Counted from the first letter of the stretch, positions 29,625 to 38,665 are shown. The stretch: DNA of 64,000 bases from Aulosira sp. FACHB-615 (GCF_014698045.1 NZ_JACJSE010000008.1:242539-306538); one strand, 5' to 3'. Notes: a model not told the origin generated them from the sequence alone. Numbers and translations: made by a program.

Positions 29625-32081
29625 TTAATTTTCGGCTACAGCCGCACAGGTTAAGGCTGATGGTATCGGTGAATTAGTATTAGCTGCAACAAGCTCAATT
29701 TTGCCTTGGGCGTTACGTCGCCAGCCAGTCGCTTGCACAAGGGTTTCTGGTGATTTTGGCATTTGGGCTTGTACTGATTGTGTTTTATGGAATGCAGATA
29801 TATCGCGGATGTCTGACCAGGTGCGATCGCTATTCAACCCTTGTGTCGGATTTTGTGGTATTCCACCTCTGCCAACGGCAACAAAACTACTACTAGTATT
29901 AGCATTGCAACCACTAGCAATTTGCTGAGATGGATCAGTGACATTTCCGGGTAATTCCACTAAACCCGAATTGGGATCAACACCAACATTATTAATTTCC
30001 ACTGTGCCATTCAAATTAAACGCAGAACTGGCTGTAATATCATTGGTTAAATCTTCTCTTGGAGTCAGAGTATCGCGGAATTTTAGACCGATAATGCCTT
30101 GAGTTGTAATGGCAATATTACCGCCCTTTCCTTGCACGGCATTGGCAATAATGTCACTGTTTTCTAGCCCTACAATTACTGGTGCATTAATACTAATATT
30201 GCCACCATTGCCACTACCACCGGCTTCTGCACTAATAAAGCCACCATCACGCATGAGTAATAAATCTCGCAGTTGCAGGTTAATGTTTCCGCCTTCGCCT
30301 GCTTTTGTCGAGGCTAAAAGGTTTCCACCATTTTTAAGTGTGAGGGTGTTTGCATTAATTTCCAGATTACCTGCTGTCCCAGAGCCAGTATTTTGAACAA
30401 AAATTGTCGCATCATCAGAAACGTTAACAATGGGGGCGTTAATAGTAGTGTTGCCGGCATTGGCACGGGAAATTATACTAAAAGCACCAACAGGCAGAAC
30501 AGCAGTACCAACATAACTGGGGGTTTCGCCAGGTTTTATACCACTCACATCAATTGATTCTGAGGCATTGATAGTCAGTGAACCTGCATTGCCTAAAATT
30601 ATGCTAGAAGCCGATACTCTCCCACCATCTTGAACAGATAATTTACGGGTGTCAATGTTCAAATTGCCTGCATCACCAGGCCCAAAGGTAGCGGCCGAAA
30701 CTAAAGTAAAATAACTACCTTTTGGCGCACCTGCACCTAATACCTGGATTGTATCTGCTTTGATATTTAGATCACCGCCCTTACCTGAAGAATAAGGTCT
30801 AGCTGCTATATTAGCTCCGGCTGAAACAGATAAATCTTGAGTGGAAATAGCAATATCCCCGCCCTTTCCCTTACCAAAAGAAGCAGCTAGTATTTGACTG
30901 ACGGCTCGAAAAGCAAGCGGATCGCCTGATGCAAACCCATTGATATCTATTGCATCACTATTGATGATAATGTTACCCCCAGAGCCGGTACTAAATGTGC
31001 GGTTTAAGATGTAACCGCCTTGATCAATATTTAACTTCGGGGTATTAACGATGATCTGCCCCGCCGCCGCAGAAGATACGGTGTCATTAACTAAACTGCT
31101 AGAACTTGTAAACTTAGGGGATTTACCGCTAATATTCAGTGATTCTGTAGCATTTACAACAATATCACCAGCAGCTTGGTTACTTCGATTTTGGACTAAC
31201 ACCAAAGAACCATCACGGATACTTACTTGTTTCCCTTGAATGTTTACAGAGCCGCCATTTCCTCGGCTGAGATCGCGTGTAGATGCTAAAGCGCGTTGGG
31301 TAAGGGTAATATCACCAAAACTCGTTATGTTGGGATAACTCAGGGTAAATCCTTGAGAAGTGGAATTGAGAGTAACGTTAGCGTTACTGATGCTACCCAA
31401 TTCTATTTTTCCTCCCGGTGCAGAAAGTAAACCGCCATCCAAGGCAATATTCCCACCCACTAATGCTAGGGTTTTGCCAGATTGTACTTGTAATCCTCTG
31501 GTGCCAATATTGAGTCCAGATATTGAAGATGATGCAAGAAAATTGGCATTGTGTCCGGCTCCTTGAACGGTAATCGCTCCTGGATTACTACCAAGTTGCA
31601 AACCAACAGGGACACTCATCGTTAATAAAGCTGGCGATGTGGTATTTGTGGCGCTAAACTTCAACCCATCGGCAAATACTATGCTATCGGCAGTTGTGCC
31701 GACAAAAGAACCACTGATGCTTAACTTAGCATTAGCTCCAAATACAATCCCGGCTGGATTTAGCAAGAATAAATTAGCACTACCTTGGGTGCTGATTGTG
31801 CCATCGATATTCGATACACTACCACCTGTAACACGAGCAAAGATATTTTGGACAGTAGTGGGATTATTGAATACAACAGAGCCACCTGTAGGTATGGAAA
31901 ATTGGCTAAAGCTATGAAATAAATTATTGCCGACAAGAGTGCCATTAGTGATGGTGTAATTACCATTCACATCCGTCTTGAGAGTGTTATCGGAAACTAC
32001 TTGGGCGTGAACACTACTGTTATAAACAGCAGCTATACAGATTGCACCGAGAAAGCCAAATCTACCAAAAGCTAATGTCAT
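29625..32081 (-). CDS. TpsA filamentous-haemagglutinin-type exoprotein (TpsA-12), nearest to tpsB
   Basis: A secreted protein of about 818 residues. The start at 32081 (MTLAFGRFGFL) aligns with the paralogues; the in-frame ATG at 32123 would translate the conserved leader. Signal peptide ends VHAQ; TPS domain has NPAGIVFG and IFARVTGG. The passenger is distinctive (GSYFTLVSAATFGPG, a stretch with EDLTND near the end), and the C-terminal module has cysteines at about 725 and 812. It is the first TpsA downstream of tpsB, but two MITE-like elements occupy the intervening spacer. Confidence 0.92.
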   Translation of the reverse strand: MTLAFGRFGFLGAICIAAVYNSSVHAQVVSDNTLKTDVNGNYTITNGTLVGNNLFHSFSQFSIPTGGSVVFNNPTTVQNIFARVTGGSVSNIDGTISTQGSANLFLLNPAGIVFGANAKLSISGSFVGTTADSIVFADGLKFSATNTTSPALLTMSVPVGLQLGSNPGAITVQGAGHNANFLASSSISGLNIGTRGLQVQSGKTLALVGGNIALDGGLLSAPGGKIELGSISNANVTLNSTSQGFTLSYPNITSFGDITLTQRALASTRDLSRGNGGSVNIQGKQVSIRDGSLVLVQNRSNQAAGDIVVNATESLNISGKSPKFTSSSSLVNDTVSSAAAGQIIVNTPKLNIDQGGYILNRTFSTGSGGNIIINSDAIDINGFASGDPLAFRAVSQILAASFGKGKGGDIAISTQDLSVSAGANIAARPYSSGKGGDLNIKADTIQVLGAGAPKGSYFTLVSAATFGPGDAGNLNIDTRKLSVQDGGRVSASSIILGNAGSLTINASESIDVSGIKPGETPSYVGTAVLPVGAFSIISRANAGNTTINAPIVNVSDDATIFVQNTGSGTAGNLEINANTLTLKNGGNLLASTKAGEGGNINLQLRDLLLMRDGGFISAEAGGSGNGGNISINAPVIVGLENSDIIANAVQGKGGNIAITTQGIIGLKFRDTLTPREDLTNDITASSAFNLNGTVEINNVGVDPNSGLVELPGNVTDPSQQIASGCNANTSSSFVAVGRGGIPQNPTQGLNSDRTWSDIRDISAFHKTQSVQAQMPKSPETLVQATGWRRNAQGKIELVAANTNSPIPSALTCAAVAEN

Positions 32082-32211
32082 GAACCCAGTTCTTGTTTTT
32101 GATTCCGTGTTTATTGTTCCCAATGCAGTCAGATCAATTCACTTGATGGATATATAGATATAGCAGTCCTATTTGAGAGATGAACAAAAGAGACAAGGGA
32201 GACAAGGTAGA

Positions 32212-32350
32212 CCCGAATTTCTCACGTATGGGTAGCGGGTGTGGAGAGAGGGGAGTGTGGGGAGTGTGGGGGGAAAGATTTTTTCACCATCCTCCCACAC
32301 TTCCCACCCCTCCCACACCCCTGGATTTCTCACAAGAGAGAAATCCAGGG
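32212..32350. mobile_element. 139-bp MITE related to the one in TpsA-10
   Basis: It begins CCCGAATTTCTCAC, one base different from the 23753 element, and ends GAGAAATCCAGGG. It is flanked by TAGA (32208-32211 and 32351-32354), or GTAGA if the element ends one base earlier. The interior is G-rich then C-rich. Its right end also forms a 13-bp perfect hairpin (32319-32331 with 32338-32350, loop ACAAGA). Confidence 0.75.
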
Positions 32351-32373
32351 TAGAGAGATGTTTGTATATCATA

Positions 32374-32521
32374 GGACTTACGCAGTGAGACGAAAAACCA
32401 AGGGTTTTGGGAAGGGTGTAAGAGTTTATGGGTATAGAGGTGTATGTGTCCAAAACTCTTACACCCCATACCCTTTAACCCTTACACCCAGTCTCCGCAG
32501 AAAATTTTTGTGCGTAAGTCC
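32374..32521. mobile_element. 148-bp MITE-like repeat with GGACTTACGC ends, second copy
   Basis: GGACTTACGCA at the left and TGCGTAAGTCC at the right are perfect 11-bp inverted repeats; the length is identical to the copy at 25244-25391. The interior again has GGGTGTAAGAG and CTCTTACACCCC halves that can pair. It sits 30 bp downstream of the tpsB stop codon, where it could act as a partial transcriptional barrier. Confidence 0.75.
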
Positions 32522-32551
32522 TGAATCTATATGCGTCAATCTTGATGGCTA

Positions 32552-34333
32552 TTAAAATAGTGAATACTGCATAGAGAAGTACAATCCGTTTTCTTGGAGC
32601 GATCGCTTGTCGCCCTCGACAGAGATAATTGGAATACCCCAATCTAAACGGGCGGAGAAGTTATTCCCTTGTTTCCATAACAACCCAAACCCAGCACCGA
32701 CTAAGGTATTGGTGGAGGGATTGTCACCTTTACTATTCCAGCCTTGGCCGACATCAACAAATGGTGCTAGTTGTAAGACTCCTTGGATTTTTTTCGCCCG
32801 CACAATGGGAAAGCGAAATTCTGAGGAAAACAAGAAGCCGTTATCTGTGAGTAATGTATCTTGGCGATAACCCCGCACGCTTAACTGTCCACCTAATCCA
32901 AATTGCTCTAAAGGTACTAAGTTATTGGCGGCTAGTTGTAAATCAGCCCTAGTTAAAAACAAGGTATCTGGAGCAAATTGTCTTACCCACTGTGCTTGTC
33001 CTCGCCAACTAAAGAAGCGGCTATCGGGAGCCTCTTCACTCACACTTGCTCCCAACCAATCAACTCCCAAACTAAATTGCGATCGCGCGGCGAAAACTTG
33101 TGTGTTGCTGCGCTGGGTATACTCTTGGGTGAAGCGCAAGGCAGAAATTTTCGTTCTGCCATTATCATCGGCTCCAGGAGATAAGGGAAAGCCACCTATA
33201 TTATCTAAACCAATGATTGTTTGACTTTCTTGGCGGGAGAATGATACCCCTACAGCTAACTCTTGAGTGGGCTTTTGCAGTAATGGTTGACGAAATCCGA
33301 ATTCGTAGGCGGTGCTATTTGACTGAATATCTAGAACGCTGAAAGGGTCTTCTATAACGTTGTTCCAGCCTTGGTTAACACTAAAAGATACAACGCCGTT
33401 GTGGGCATTCACAGGCAATGTGTAACTAGCGGCAATTGTATTACTACCATTGGTATTGGTATAGCCCACATTCAAGGTATCCCCTAAACCTAATAGATTG
33501 GCCTCTTGGATATCTATACCCCGGCGGAAACTACCAACACTAGGCGATCGCCCATTATCCAAGCTGAGTGAGCCTGTGAAGGTGTCGGCTTCTTGAACTT
33601 CGACACGTAAGATATTGCGTCCGGGAGTTGTACCGGTTTGCAATTCCGCAGAGAGATTTTTAATGCGTGGATCGAGTCGGAGTAGTTGCAGTTTTTCCAG
33701 TAATCGCGGCACATTCAGGGGTTTTCCTGCACCTAGACGAATGCGATCGCGAATGTAGTTGCTATTCAATCGTCGATTACCCACGATTTTGATTTCTTGC
33801 AAACTACCTTCTACTACCTGAATTGTCACAACTCCTGCATCTAGTGTTTGGGGTGAAATTAAAGCCCCAGTGGTGACATAGCCTTTATCGGTGTAGAACT
33901 TGCTGATGGCTTCTTTGACTTGTAATAACTCTGTAAAGGATACTTCGCGCCCAATAAAAGGATCTGTAATCGGCGCAAAATCTTTTGGTGTAAATACTGT
34001 GCTACCAATAACTTCAATACGTTCCACCCGGAATTTAATATTAGGATCATCCTCTCCTGTCGTTGGCTGATCAGGTAATTCCACAGGCGGAAGTAATGGC
34101 TCTTTTTCTGATGGCTGTGGTAGCGCATCTGATGGTAAGGGCGTAACCGGAATTTCTTCTATCCTTCCTGGTGGTAAACCTTGCTGGTTGCTTGTTTGGG
34201 CGTATACCTGATGATAATTACACAATACTGCGGCAATAACAAACCCGAATGTCAAAGGTTTTAGTATTGTTATGCGCGGCTTACAAATCATTTGATGCTT
34301 GTGTGTATGGCTAATTATAAATTTTGTCTTCAC
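32552..34333 (-). CDS. TpsB outer-membrane two-partner-secretion transporter (ShlB/FhaC/HecB family)
   Basis: A 593-residue Omp85-superfamily pore that exports TpsA proteins across the outer membrane after they reach the periplasm. An N-terminal signal sequence ends near VYAQ (about 46). A Pro-rich linker (50-100) follows, then POTRA domains (about 103-178 and 180-248) that bind the TPS domain of the substrate, then a 16-strand barrel (about 252-593). The diagnostic VRGYRQ motif is at 486-491, and the protein ends in Phe as outer-membrane barrels do. It is the first gene of the minus-strand series and the only transporter seen for twelve substrates. The start could also be the internal Met at residue 15. 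About 0.8 kb of AT-rich DNA separates it from a divergent histidine kinase. Confidence 0.95.
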   Translation of the reverse strand: MKTKFIISHTHKHQMICKPRITILKPLTFGFVIAAVLCNYHQVYAQTSNQQGLPPGRIEEIPVTPLPSDALPQPSEKEPLLPPVELPDQPTTGEDDPNIKFRVERIEVIGSTVFTPKDFAPITDPFIGREVSFTELLQVKEAISKFYTDKGYVTTGALISPQTLDAGVVTIQVVEGSLQEIKIVGNRRLNSNYIRDRIRLGAGKPLNVPRLLEKLQLLRLDPRIKNLSAELQTGTTPGRNILRVEVQEADTFTGSLSLDNGRSPSVGSFRRGIDIQEANLLGLGDTLNVGYTNTNGSNTIAASYTLPVNAHNGVVSFSVNQGWNNVIEDPFSVLDIQSNSTAYEFGFRQPLLQKPTQELAVGVSFSRQESQTIIGLDNIGGFPLSPGADDNGRTKISALRFTQEYTQRSNTQVFAARSQFSLGVDWLGASVSEEAPDSRFFSWRGQAQWVRQFAPDTLFLTRADLQLAANNLVPLEQFGLGGQLSVRGYRQDTLLTDNGFLFSSEFRFPIVRAKKIQGVLQLAPFVDVGQGWNSKGDNPSTNTLVGAGFGLLWKQGNNFSARLDWGIPIISVEGDKRSLQENGLYFSMQYSLF

Positions 34334-35111
34334 ACTAAATACCCACGCATAAATATTGAGTCATTTTTCTCGGCAATTATCAAAGTTACTTTTATATTTC
34401 AACTGATCAAAGTTGCCTTGCTTCAGTGATGTAAGGAGTATCATATATATATAAGATTACGCTTTATTTTTTACAAATGTACCCAGTGTAAATACTGTTT
34501 TTTCTTGATGAAGAAATTTGATTCCGCATGATTACAGATAATCATCAGATGAACTCTTATCGCGGCATTCCAGCATAACTTTTGTGATCCCGAACAACCC
34601 CTTTTAATCTGCCATGTCACAGACTGACTTGAGTTTTATCCTGGGAGTATGGTACATTTAGAATGAGGTTATTTGCTGTAAAAATTGGTTATGGTTATTT
34701 TGGCTAAAATTAACGTTTAACCATCAAACTATTAAAGATATCAATACAATTTATCGAATTCTTAGCCAGTCATTCAAAAAACATTGTTATTGATTAGCTA
34801 TTTTTTAACAGAGATTAACCTAAAATTAACTTCTAGACTGCTGATAAAAAATAGTTACTCTTCAATGAAGGGTAAACTATCTTACTTACCGGGTTAATCT
34901 CTAAATTAGAAATAATACTAAAATTTATTAAAATAGTAAAAAAAATATAAATATCTAGTGTTTAAGAGTTTAATTATAGTAATGTTTATATTGATAAAAT
35001 CAAAATCCAAAGTTATTAAATTAATATAAAAAACCAGAATTATTGCTGGAAAAAGTTTTGAACTTAGGATTAATGATTATAAAAAAATATTAACTTCTGC
35101 AACAGGCATAT
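34334..35111. promoter_or_regulatory. 778-bp AT-rich divergent intergenic region
   Basis: No gene is visible. This is the only long spacer upstream of the whole tpsB-tpsA series and also of the histidine kinase at 35112, so promoters for both must lie here. It contains TATATATATAAG near 34445 and long A/T runs (34850-35090). I could not assign -35/-10 boxes with confidence. Confidence 0.4.
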
Positions 35112-36398
35112 ATGAGCAAAGCCAATGGTAAAACAAGTTTGTTGCAAAAACAATTATGGCAGCGCGAAAGACGAGCGATCGCATTTTTATCTTGTTTGAA
35201 CTATCGCTCTGGAGAATTATCTAGCTACCTGCAAAGCATTGCCTGTGGAGTCAGCGAGTTATTAGAAATTGATTGGTCAGTCGTGACTGTTTGCCAAAAA
35301 GGATTTGAGAAAGTATTAGCCAGTAGTATGGATATGGGCGAGGGTGAGCATGTCTATTCACTACATGGTTTACTCACCGGCACAGTCATCGAAATTGGTC
35401 GCCCTTTGGCGGTAGAAGATGCAGTCAAAAATCCAGAGTATGGGCAGATTCCCGAAGGTTACTGTGCTTATTTAGGCATACCTTTAAAAACAGCAGAAGG
35501 AAAAGTCATTGGTACAATCTGCTCTTTTCACCGCCAGCACAGAGAATTTACACCAGAAGAAATTCAAGTAGCCGAAGTATTTGCCGAACGTGCAGCTACA
35601 GCTATAGATAATTATTATCTCTACCAACAACAGTGTGAATTTAATCAAATTTTAGAATCAGAAGTAGAAAAACGTACTATTGAACTGCGAACCGCCCAAG
35701 CCAAACTAGTAGAACAAGAACGCCTCGCAGCAATTGGTGAATTTGCTGCCATGATTGTCCATGAAATTCGCAATCCTTTGACAACAATGCTCATGGGATT
35801 AAAGTATTTCCAAAAGACTAATTTAAACCCAGCCGCACAAGAGCGATTATCGTTAGCATTAGGTGAAGCTTCTCGCTTAGAAAATCTATTGAGTGAAATT
35901 TTGCTTTATGCGAAACCTCAAGTGTTGCAACTGGATGAGTTAGAGATAAATGACTTGATTCGAGAGTTGCTGAAATTAATTTGGGAAATGCCAGAAGCCT
36001 TAGAACGGGAAATCAAATTTATCCCTAGCCCAAACCCAATCAAAGTTTTAGGGGATCAAGACAAGCTCAAACAAGTATTTATTAATATTGTGCGTAATGC
36101 TTGTGAGGCAGTGTCTCCTGGAGATGTGATTATTTGGGAAGTCAAAAATTCATCTTTAGATCAAGTTAGCATTAATGTTTGTAATGGTGGCGAGCCAATA
36201 CCAGCCGAAATTCTTGCACAACTAACGCAGCCGTTCTTTTCTACTAAATCTAACGGAACTGGTTTGGGATTAGCCATTTCTAAACGCATTGTTCATGCTC
36301 ATGGTGGAGAATTATCTATTCATTCTGATGCGGTATCTGGTACTACTGTTACAGTGCAATTACCTGTAGCAACGGTACGGAAAATGGGGGGAAATTAA
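35112..36398 (+). CDS. GAF-domain sensor histidine kinase, orphan
   Basis: A 428-residue cytoplasmic kinase without membrane segments. A GAF domain (about 35-170) is followed by a short coiled coil (about 175-205), a HisKA domain with phospho-acceptor H217 in HEIRNP, and a HATPase domain with N-box (NIVRNACEA, N329) and G-box (GTGLGLA, 382-388). All catalytic motifs are intact. No response regulator is adjacent; the nearest is the atypical NarL-type protein at 38666-39283. It is divergent from tpsB, so control of the adhesin locus is possible but unproven. The GAF domain has no obvious phytochrome-type chromophore cysteine context. Confidence 0.9.
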   Translation: MSKANGKTSLLQKQLWQRERRAIAFLSCLNYRSGELSSYLQSIACGVSELLEIDWSVVTVCQKGFEKVLASSMDMGEGEHVYSLHGLLTGTVIEIGRPLAVEDAVKNPEYGQIPEGYCAYLGIPLKTAEGKVIGTICSFHRQHREFTPEEIQVAEVFAERAATAIDNYYLYQQQCEFNQILESEVEKRTIELRTAQAKLVEQERLAAIGEFAAMIVHEIRNPLTTMLMGLKYFQKTNLNPAAQERLSLALGEASRLENLLSEILLYAKPQVLQLDELEINDLIRELLKLIWEMPEALEREIKFIPSPNPIKVLGDQDKLKQVFINIVRNACEAVSPGDVIIWEVKNSSLDQVSINVCNGGEPIPAEILAQLTQPFFSTKSNGTGLGLAISKRIVHAHGGELSIHSDAVSGTTVTVQLPVATVRKMGGN

Positions 36399-36418
36399 GT
36401 CAAAAGTTAAAAGTTAAA

Positions 36419-36444
36419 AGTCAAAAATTCTCTGATTTTTGACT
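36419..36444. terminator. Hairpin downstream of the histidine kinase
   Basis: AGTCAAAAAT and ATTTTTGACT form a 10-bp perfect stem with a 6-nt loop, 20 nt after the stop codon. It lacks a clear trailing T-run and resembles the AAAAGTCAAAAG palindromes scattered in cyanobacterial genomes, so its terminator function is uncertain. Confidence 0.45.
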
Positions 36445-36640
36445 TCCTCGTAGGGGTGTAGGTGTTCAAAATTCTGATACCCCATCTCAACAACTCAATT
36501 TGTGTCAGTCCTCAGAGTCATTTCATACTTTGGTGATGTGGTTTATGATTACGCAAGGGTGGGGAAGTCAATAACCCCTACACCTGAAAATCTTACGTAA
36601 GTCTTATTTTTAAGTATCTAGTTTGAGGTGAGGACAATTG

Positions 36641-38419
36641 GTGCAACAACCAGAACTGCGGCAAAATTCGCCGATGCGATCAATTGGGCGCGTGTTGAAG
36701 AGTTTAGGCAATTACCGTTGGATTTCTGTGGGAGCTTTGATTAGTGTCTTACTATTAACAGTTGCCAATGCTGTGACACCGCAATTATTTCGTTGGGGAA
36801 TTGATCAAGGTATTGCACCGCGTAACTTACAAATAGTACTTTATAGTGCAGCTTGGATGGTAGTAGCTGCGATCGCACGGGGTTTGTTTAACTTTGGTCA
36901 AAGCTATTTAGCTGAAGCTGCATCTCAAGGTGTGGCTTATGATTTACGCAACAAGATTTTCAGCAAAATTCAAAATTTAAGTTTTAGCTATCATGATCAG
37001 TCGCAGACTTCTCAATTATTAACCCGTGTCACCAATGACATTGAGCAAATCCGCACTTTTGTGGGGACTAGCTTGATTCAAGTGATTGGGGGATTAGTGA
37101 CATTGGTAAGTATTGCCGTGATTTTGCTAGTGATGAATTGGCAACTGGCTTTAATTACCTTGTCGGTAGTGCCGATATCTGCATGGTTAATGGCAAGGTT
37201 TGTGAATCGGAATAACCGACTGTTTGGGCAAATCCAACAGCAATTGGGTAATTTGAATGCGGTTTTGCAAGAGAATTTGTTAGGGATACGGGTAGTGAAA
37301 GCCTTTGTGCGTGAGTCGGCGGAAAAGTCGCGTTACACAACCTTAAATGATGCCCTCGTCAGCGCAAATATGCAGACGATTATGGCTATTCGTAATACAT
37401 TCCCGTTTATCTTTTTACTGAGTAATTTGGTGACACTGGCAGTCTTTGGCTATGGAGGTATGCTGGTAATTGGTGATAGCTTTTCGATTGGGGAATTAGT
37501 AGCATTTAACTCATACTTAGTGTTAATTTTTCAACCCATATTATTAATTGGGTTTGCTGCCCCAGCGATCGCCCAAGCCGCAGCCTCGGCTACACGAGTG
37601 TTTGAAATAGTTGATGCGGCTGTGGAAATCCGCGATCGCCCGAATGCGATGTTATTTGATACTTGCGGTGGCCGCATTACCTTTGAAAACGTTTCCTTTC
37701 GCTATCCGGGAGCCACCACAGAAGCTCTAAAAAATGTATCTTTTGAAACTAAGCCCAAAGAACTGATTGCCGTTCTAGGAATGACAGGTTCTGGCAAAAG
37801 CACAATTATGAACTTGATTCCCCGCTTTTATGATGTGACTGGGGGAGCGATTCGCATTGATGGGCGGGATGTGCGAGATTTTACACTCCAAAGTTTGCGA
37901 TCGCATATTGGCATAGTCTTTCAAGAAAGCACCTTATTCTCTGGAACCATCCACGATAATATTACCTACGCTAAACCAAATAGCAGTTTAGAACAAGTAA
38001 TAGAAGTGGCGAAAACTGCCCAGATTCATGATTTTATTATCAGCTTGCCCGATGGCTACAACACAATTGTCGGCGAACGGGGTGTGGGTTTATCTGGTGG
38101 ACAAAAACAACGGATTGCGATCGCCCGTACCTTACTCACCGATTACAGTATTCTGATTTTGGATGATAGTACCTCTGCGGTGGATGCTAAAACAGCCACC
38201 CAAATTCAAGCCGAACTAGATAATTTAATGCAGCAAAAAGCTTGTGTCACCTTTGTGGTAGCCCAACGCATTAGTACAGTCAAAAATGCTGATCGCATTT
38301 TATTAATCGATCAAGGTCAATTGGTAGCCCAAGGAACCCATGAAGAATTGATGCAAACTAGTCCACTTTATGGGGCAATTCTCGAATCTCAAATTCAACA
38401 TCATCAAGTAAAATCTTGA
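36641..38419 (+). CDS. ABC exporter, fused membrane and ATPase domains (MsbA/MDR-like half transporter)
   Basis: About 592 residues: an N-terminal six-helix ABC_membrane domain (about 25-320) followed by a nucleotide-binding domain. Numbered from a TTG at 36638, Walker A GMTGSGKST is at 381-389, the signature LSGGQKQR at 485-492, and Walker B ILILDD near 507-512, with the catalytic Glu position held by Asp in DDSTSAVD. I prefer GTG at 36641, with GAGG 7 nt upstream; TTG at 36638 would leave only 4 nt. It probably forms a homodimer or pairs with another half transporter to export a lipid, peptide or drug; the substrate cannot be told. It stands alone on the plus strand. Confidence 0.92.
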   Translation: MQQPELRQNSPMRSIGRVLKSLGNYRWISVGALISVLLLTVANAVTPQLFRWGIDQGIAPRNLQIVLYSAAWMVVAAIARGLFNFGQSYLAEAASQGVAYDLRNKIFSKIQNLSFSYHDQSQTSQLLTRVTNDIEQIRTFVGTSLIQVIGGLVTLVSIAVILLVMNWQLALITLSVVPISAWLMARFVNRNNRLFGQIQQQLGNLNAVLQENLLGIRVVKAFVRESAEKSRYTTLNDALVSANMQTIMAIRNTFPFIFLLSNLVTLAVFGYGGMLVIGDSFSIGELVAFNSYLVLIFQPILLIGFAAPAIAQAAASATRVFEIVDAAVEIRDRPNAMLFDTCGGRITFENVSFRYPGATTEALKNVSFETKPKELIAVLGMTGSGKSTIMNLIPRFYDVTGGAIRIDGRDVRDFTLQSLRSHIGIVFQESTLFSGTIHDNITYAKPNSSLEQVIEVAKTAQIHDFIISLPDGYNTIVGERGVGLSGGQKQRIAIARTLLTDYSILILDDSTSAVDAKTATQIQAELDNLMQQKACVTFVVAQRISTVKNADRILLIDQGQLVAQGTHEELMQTSPLYGAILESQIQHHQVKS

Positions 38420-38568
38420 TTTATAGCGTTTCTGATTCTAGTGAAGTACAAGCAAGAATAATTAACCGCAGATGGACGCAGATAAATTTGTACCTCAGTA
38501 GACTAAGAAAGGCTATATCGCACCAAGCATAGTAACAATTTTACCTCCTGCCTCAACCGCGTAGCGGT

Positions 38569-38639
38569 AAGTCAAAAGGCAAAAGTAAAAAGGCAAAAAT
38601 CAAGAATACTTTTGACTTTTGGTTTTTTACTTTTGACTT
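38569..38639. terminator. Bidirectional terminator-like inverted repeat between convergent genes
   Basis: AAGTCAAAAG (38569-38578) pairs with CTTTTGACTT (38630-38639), and the A-rich and T-rich interiors also pair partly. It lies between the convergent ABC exporter and the NarL-type regulator, where it could stop transcription from both sides. Similar repeats occur elsewhere in the window, so it may simply be a dispersed repeat. The rest of the 246-bp spacer holds no gene. Confidence 0.5.
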
Positions 38640-38665
38640 CTCCGGCTTTGCCGGATTGCCTTCTA

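Larger units (their letters stand above)
32082..32551. other. 470-bp spacer between tpsB and TpsA-12 holding two MITE-like elements
   Basis: The spacer contains the conserved TpsA leader (GGGAACAATAA read on the minus strand, near 32112-32122), a short GACAAGG heptad stretch (about 32190-32207), a 139-bp element (32212-32350) and a 148-bp element (32374-32521). No gene is supported; open frames here read through the palindromic repeats. Confidence 0.75.

Noticed and set aside
14..32000. Many plus-strand open frames of 60-156 codons opposite the TpsA genes (for example 798-1274, 22589-23047, 25493-25852)
   Set aside because: They are antisense frames produced by the repetitive Gly/Asn/Thr codons of the TpsA genes; they resemble each other only because the sense strands do, and none has a domain or ribosome-binding site.
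32169..32555. Short open frames on both strands between TpsA-12 and tpsB
   Set aside because: They read through the two MITE-like elements and have low-complexity composition.
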